Below, piece after piece: positions 57,301-58,584 of a DNA stretch of 58,584 bases. The translations under genes were made by a program, and so were the position numbers. The notes beneath the pieces were generated by a model that saw only the letters and a list, made by a program, of their open reading frames with translations, was not told the origin of the DNA and made no database searches. Positions within the stretch are counted from its first letter, which is position 1. Every line of letters begins with the position of its first letter. Source of the stretch: Sphingobacteriales bacterium (GTDB lineage Bacteria > Bacteroidota > Bacteroidia > Chitinophagales > Chitinophagaceae); NCBI GenBank assembly GCA_027491165.1, contig JAIXWS010000111.1, positions 1 to 58,584 of the forward strand, in the 5' to 3' direction.

Positions 57301-58584
57301 ACTGAAGCGAAAAAAAGAAAAGAAAGCCGCTCGATTGGCCAAGCGTAATACTGTTCCGGACATTTCAAAAGCAGAGCGTTTTGGTGGGAAATTACTGACT
57401 ATGGTTAAACGAACTACTATCAGTTATTCGGAAACTAGTGCAACAACTTTGCCCGGATTTTTAGATTCAACGCGCCATATCGGTTTAAGCAGCAGTGCCG
57501 AACCTGGCTTGGCTTATGCATTTGGCTATCAACCCAATCTGGCTTGGTTAGATGAAAAAGGAAGATCGGGTATTCTGAGTAGAGACACTTTGTTCAACGC
57601 ACAGTTTACCCAGTCATACAGCCAAACCCTTAACCTTACAGCACAAGTAGAGCCCATTAGTGATTTGAGAATCGACTTGACATTAAACCGAACATTTAAC
57701 AAAACCCATAGCGAGTTGTTTAAAGACACCACTTATGGTGCTAATCCCGATTTTAACCATCTCAACCAATTTCAAACCGGGACCTTTACCCAAAGTTATA
57801 ATGCACTCAATACATTTTTTAAGCCCTCAACTGCAACTACTGGCACTTTTGCTGCATTTGTGAATGGACGCGTAACGATATCTGAGCGCTTAGGTAAAAG
57901 TAATCCCTATACAAATGGCGCCCGCGATCCAATCGACAATCGTTACTACAAAGGATATTCGGGCTATTCGCAAGAAGTATTGATACCTGCCTTTATAGCT
58001 GCCTATTCTGGCCAAAATCCGAGCAGTGTTGCCTTGTTAGATTATAGTAACAAGGAAAAACTCAATAGCAATCCGTTCAAATTTATTTTACCTAAGCCTA
58101 ATTGGCGTATTACTTATAATGGATTAGGCAAATTGCCATTGTTCAAAAAAATATTCAATAATGTAGTGATTTCAAGTTCCTACAATGGTTCTTTGGCCAT
58201 GAATAGTTTTAACTCAGCACTCACACACAGAGATTTGCTGGGCGTAGGTTTCCCGTCTTTTATAGATTCTAATTCTGGCAACTATGTCCCCTATTTTCAG
58301 GTGCCCAATATTACGATTAGCGATCAGTTAAATCCATTATTGTCTATTGATGTTGCGCTTAAGACTAATCTTACAGCCAAGTTTGAAATCAGAAGAAATC
58401 GAATGGTCAGCTTGAGTTTGATAGACTATCAAGTTAGTGAAACCAAAAGTCAAGAATTTGTATTTGGTTTGGGCTATAGGGTTAAAGGTTTGAAATTACC
58501 TTTCACAATAGGGAAGGGGCGTATTCTTAAAAACGACCTCAATGTAAAAGTGGATGTGGGTTTACGTGATGATAAAACAACCAA
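51323..58584 (+). CDS. sprA: T9SS translocon outer membrane protein SprA/Sov (3' end outside window)
   Basis: At least 2420 residues; the frame is open to the last base, so the C-terminus lies outside. The TTG at 51323 opens a frame with a signal peptide (FFGLLLVLQCVALNSIAQ); no ATG lies closer. SprA forms the giant beta-barrel that carries T9SS cargo across the outer membrane. Visible family features: RTPTFLTQEEYL near the N-terminus, YGVFNFDLQMNINL, the repeated ILNSGILNSGIPI near residue 690, the YIDDFEGTRSSFDL plug region (from about 53774), and a long basic linker near 57140-57190. Length matches the family (about 2300-2500). Confidence 0.95.
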   Translation, partial: MNNSRRHINLGVNTLRFFGLLLVLQCVALNSIAQSPKSAKDSLKFPLYDHNENFVEDGKSTGMDLKDPKNLQKKVEYDAKENKYYFVEKVGDQYIRTPTFLTQEEYLKYRAKQDETSYWRRRMDALTMFNKKPELPVMYKEGLFDRIFGGTGIQVRPQGNVDVTLGGNWQNIKNPALTQRQQKYGVFNFDLQMNINLLATIGEKMKLNISYNTKATFDFQNVQKLEYTGKEDEIIKKIEAGNISFPLKSTLLSGRQSLFGLKTQLQFGRLWVTTVLSQQKSKQNSLTIQGGAQTQQFTIKADGYEENKNFLLSQYFRNTYNKTLQSYPVLNSLVTINKIEVWVTNRTGAVNGVRSMLAFMDLGEQDPYNKKFIPGNIPQGLPDNAANNLYSVLQQYPNARQQSGATTSMRSIFGDSAQGKDFEFTTARKLAPTEYSFNPQLGYISINTQANPDDIIGVAFRYTYNGSVYQVGEFSEDLPPDSTNQRVIYLKLLKGTSNRPQLPVWDLMMKNVYVLGGFGLSRDNFRLNILYQDPGGGEKRYLPEGTSAGVPLITVLNLDRLNQQNDPSPDGVFDFVEGITINTQQGKVIFPVLEPFGSDLVPSLGNDPILQRKYPYQILYDSTKTVALQSQQNNRYIMRGSYKSASSSEISLGGFNIPQGSVQVTAGGQRLVENSDYQIDYGLGRLKILNSGILNSGIPINVQYEDNATFGFLQQNFLGSRLDYIVNQKLTLGGTFMRLTERPFTQKTNIGEDPIKNTNIGLDASFQSEFPLLTRALDKLPIYSTTASSFITASGEVAGLFPGHSKVIDGVDPGGTVYIDDFEGTRSSFDLKFPIQGWNIAATPANARGKDGSILFPEAVLDTLASGYNRAKLAWYMIEPTLIDPLSGGVPAYVKNDPNQHYIRMVQLQEVFPQTSQNALQNAVSTLDISYYPQERGPYNYDTRNIDPLTGKFTNPKDRWAGITRYIDNTDFEQSNVEFIEIWMMDPFMNQRSTSPGGAMYINLGDISEDVLKDHSMSFENGITFPKNLKQLVATRWGYVPSFSMQITRAFDNDPASRKTQDVGFDLLDNDEEAIKFDNYLSNLASVVGRTSSTFLQASTDPSNDDYLFFRGEGLDDAPILQRYKRYNNMEGNSPITDPNSAFSSAATTLPESEDLNRDNTLNEAENYYQYRIDLTPNMQVGTNFITNKYENPSVTLPNGTKEPETWYQFKIPITEFQNKVGNINDFRSIRFMRMYLTGFEDSVTLRMARLQLGRNTWRRYMYSLLTPGENIPVDNSSTAFNLLSVSVEENSKRSPIPYVIPPGVQRQQQAVSNGQTIQQNEQSIALQVCNLKDGDARGVFKTLGGVDLRQFDKLRLFVHAEAQVGQASLQDGDMQMFMRIGSDFTNNYYEYRLPLNVTAPGATAQEAIWPKNNELDITLSQLVAIKTRRNDKGQPAFVPYQETLDNGSTIVIVGQPNIGEAKNVMLGIINPKKDNSRPGDDGLPKCGEVWFDELRVSGLSDRTAYAAAGKVNVQMADLGSVRMSGMANTAGYGNIDQKINQRSQNSMYTYDVSSNLNMGKLLPKDWGVQLPFFVGYSENVSNPKYNPYDLDQKMDDLLSATSNPAKRDSFRKAAQDFTSIRSFNVANARFMGSPKKNKSKLYSLKNFDFSYSYNKQFKRNSMIESDDYTTQNFGLGYTYAFKGKSFEPFKKLIKSRSKWLALIKEININPRPSNFAFRNDMNRVMNETQVRVVGEGDYKIAPTFFKNFIWTRTYNLRWDLTRSLSFDYNATNRSRVDEPFGRIDNAPKRDSLYTAIGRLGRNTNFTQAFNASYSVPLSKLPITDWTNLKLTYGATYTWTAASQLARSLGNVIGNTQQKQINGELNFTQLYTKNRWLRAVNQPPGMKGVKGNAVSAINKSMAKGAMDPGIINAGPKDMAQINAASGADKSMLANPKQQEKDNEPETKKDKKKKAFIPPLQLKTIDLTGYSDQQIDSVKKWQKADLAARNKAEALKRKKEKKAARLAKRNTVPDISKAERFGGKLLTMVKRTTISYSETSATTLPGFLDSTRHIGLSSSAEPGLAYAFGYQPNLAWLDEKGRSGILSRDTLFNAQFTQSYSQTLNLTAQVEPISDLRIDLTLNRTFNKTHSELFKDTTYGANPDFNHLNQFQTGTFTQSYNALNTFFKPSTATTGTFAAFVNGRVTISERLGKSNPYTNGARDPIDNRYYKGYSGYSQEVLIPAFIAAYSGQNPSSVALLDYSNKEKLNSNPFKFILPKPNWRITYNGLGKLPLFKKIFNNVVISSSYNGSLAMNSFNSALTHRDLLGVGFPSFIDSNSGNYVPYFQVPNITISDQLNPLLSIDVALKTNLTAKFEIRRNRMVSLSLIDYQVSETKSQEFVFGLGYRVKGLKLPFTIGKGRILKNDLNVKVDVGLRDDKTT

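Noticed and set aside
51446-57732. Several minus-strand and one plus-strand frames inside sprA
   Set aside because: sprA is continuous in one frame across this region with family motifs throughout; the others are shadows.
1-58584. Prophage, transposon, CRISPR or secretion island
   Set aside because: No integrase, transposase, repeat-spacer array or matching end repeats; all genes look like vertically inherited core or accessory envelope genes.

Overview
The window comes from a chromosome of a Bacteroidota bacterium, most likely in or near the Chitinophagales/Sphingobacteriales; that placement is inferred from gene content, without any search. The signs are a near-complete SprA (Sov) translocon gene at the right edge, a PorT gene, a GldB-like lipoprotein, two proteins with C-terminal type IX secretion (T9SS) sorting domains, a bacillithiol-linked YtxJ protein, an alternative Bacteroidota-type GlmU, and repeated promoter-like signals of the form TTTG-N16-21-TAnnTTTG. 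Few starts have a Shine-Dalgarno sequence, which also fits the phylum. I see no prophage, insertion sequence, CRISPR array or rRNA operon. One tRNA (Glu, anticodon TTC) is present.

Layout. 1-2.3 kb: two T9SS cargo proteins, the second with a 7-bp tandem repeat inside its signal-peptide codons, separated by a perfect palindrome. 2.4-5.6 kb: rpsG and rpsL (without fusA), a rhomboid protease, and a divergent acyl-CoA reductase/ferredoxin pair. 5.8-13.8 kb, all plus strand: aspS, a lipoprotein, a 59-residue GldL-like membrane protein followed by thiL, an EGF-like lipoprotein, a TPR protein, tilS, a FAH-family enzyme, a secreted unknown protein and ung. 13.9-22.2 kb: frr, a MacB-type permease, rsgA, an unknown lipoprotein overlapping a tiny one, porT, lysA, a secreted unknown, a DUF4256 protein and ytxJ. 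22.2-30.2 kb: a fatty acid desaturase, a GT-C glycosyltransferase fused to TPRs, an outer membrane barrel, gldB-like, DUF3078, scpA and fmt.

30.3-35.2 kb holds the most unusual locus: an NtrC-like response regulator, a hybrid histidine kinase with four PAS domains, and a free HPt protein. Together they make up all the parts of a His-Asp-His-Asp phosphorelay. The regulator's AAA+ domain has lost the sigma-54 contact loop and the Walker B acids, so it probably does not activate sigma-54 RNA polymerase in the usual way.

35.6-45.0 kb: DUF983, a family 2 glycosyltransferase coupled to prfC, tRNA-Glu, tpiA, the alternative GlmU, rpmE2 (L31 type B), a secreted thioredoxin-like protein and the three-gene transhydrogenase pntA1-pntA2-pntB. 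An 808-bp stretch without a normal gene follows; it has a terminator-like hairpin on the minus strand and a 26-codon signal-peptide-like reading frame. 45.9-58.6 kb: the (p)ppGpp synthetase/hydrolase, a small membrane protein, an enoyl-CoA hydratase, an outer membrane barrel, ruvA and sprA, which runs off the end of the window.

Most of the window is core housekeeping (translation, DNA repair, cell envelope) interleaved with envelope and T9SS parts. The secretion genes are scattered, not in one operon.
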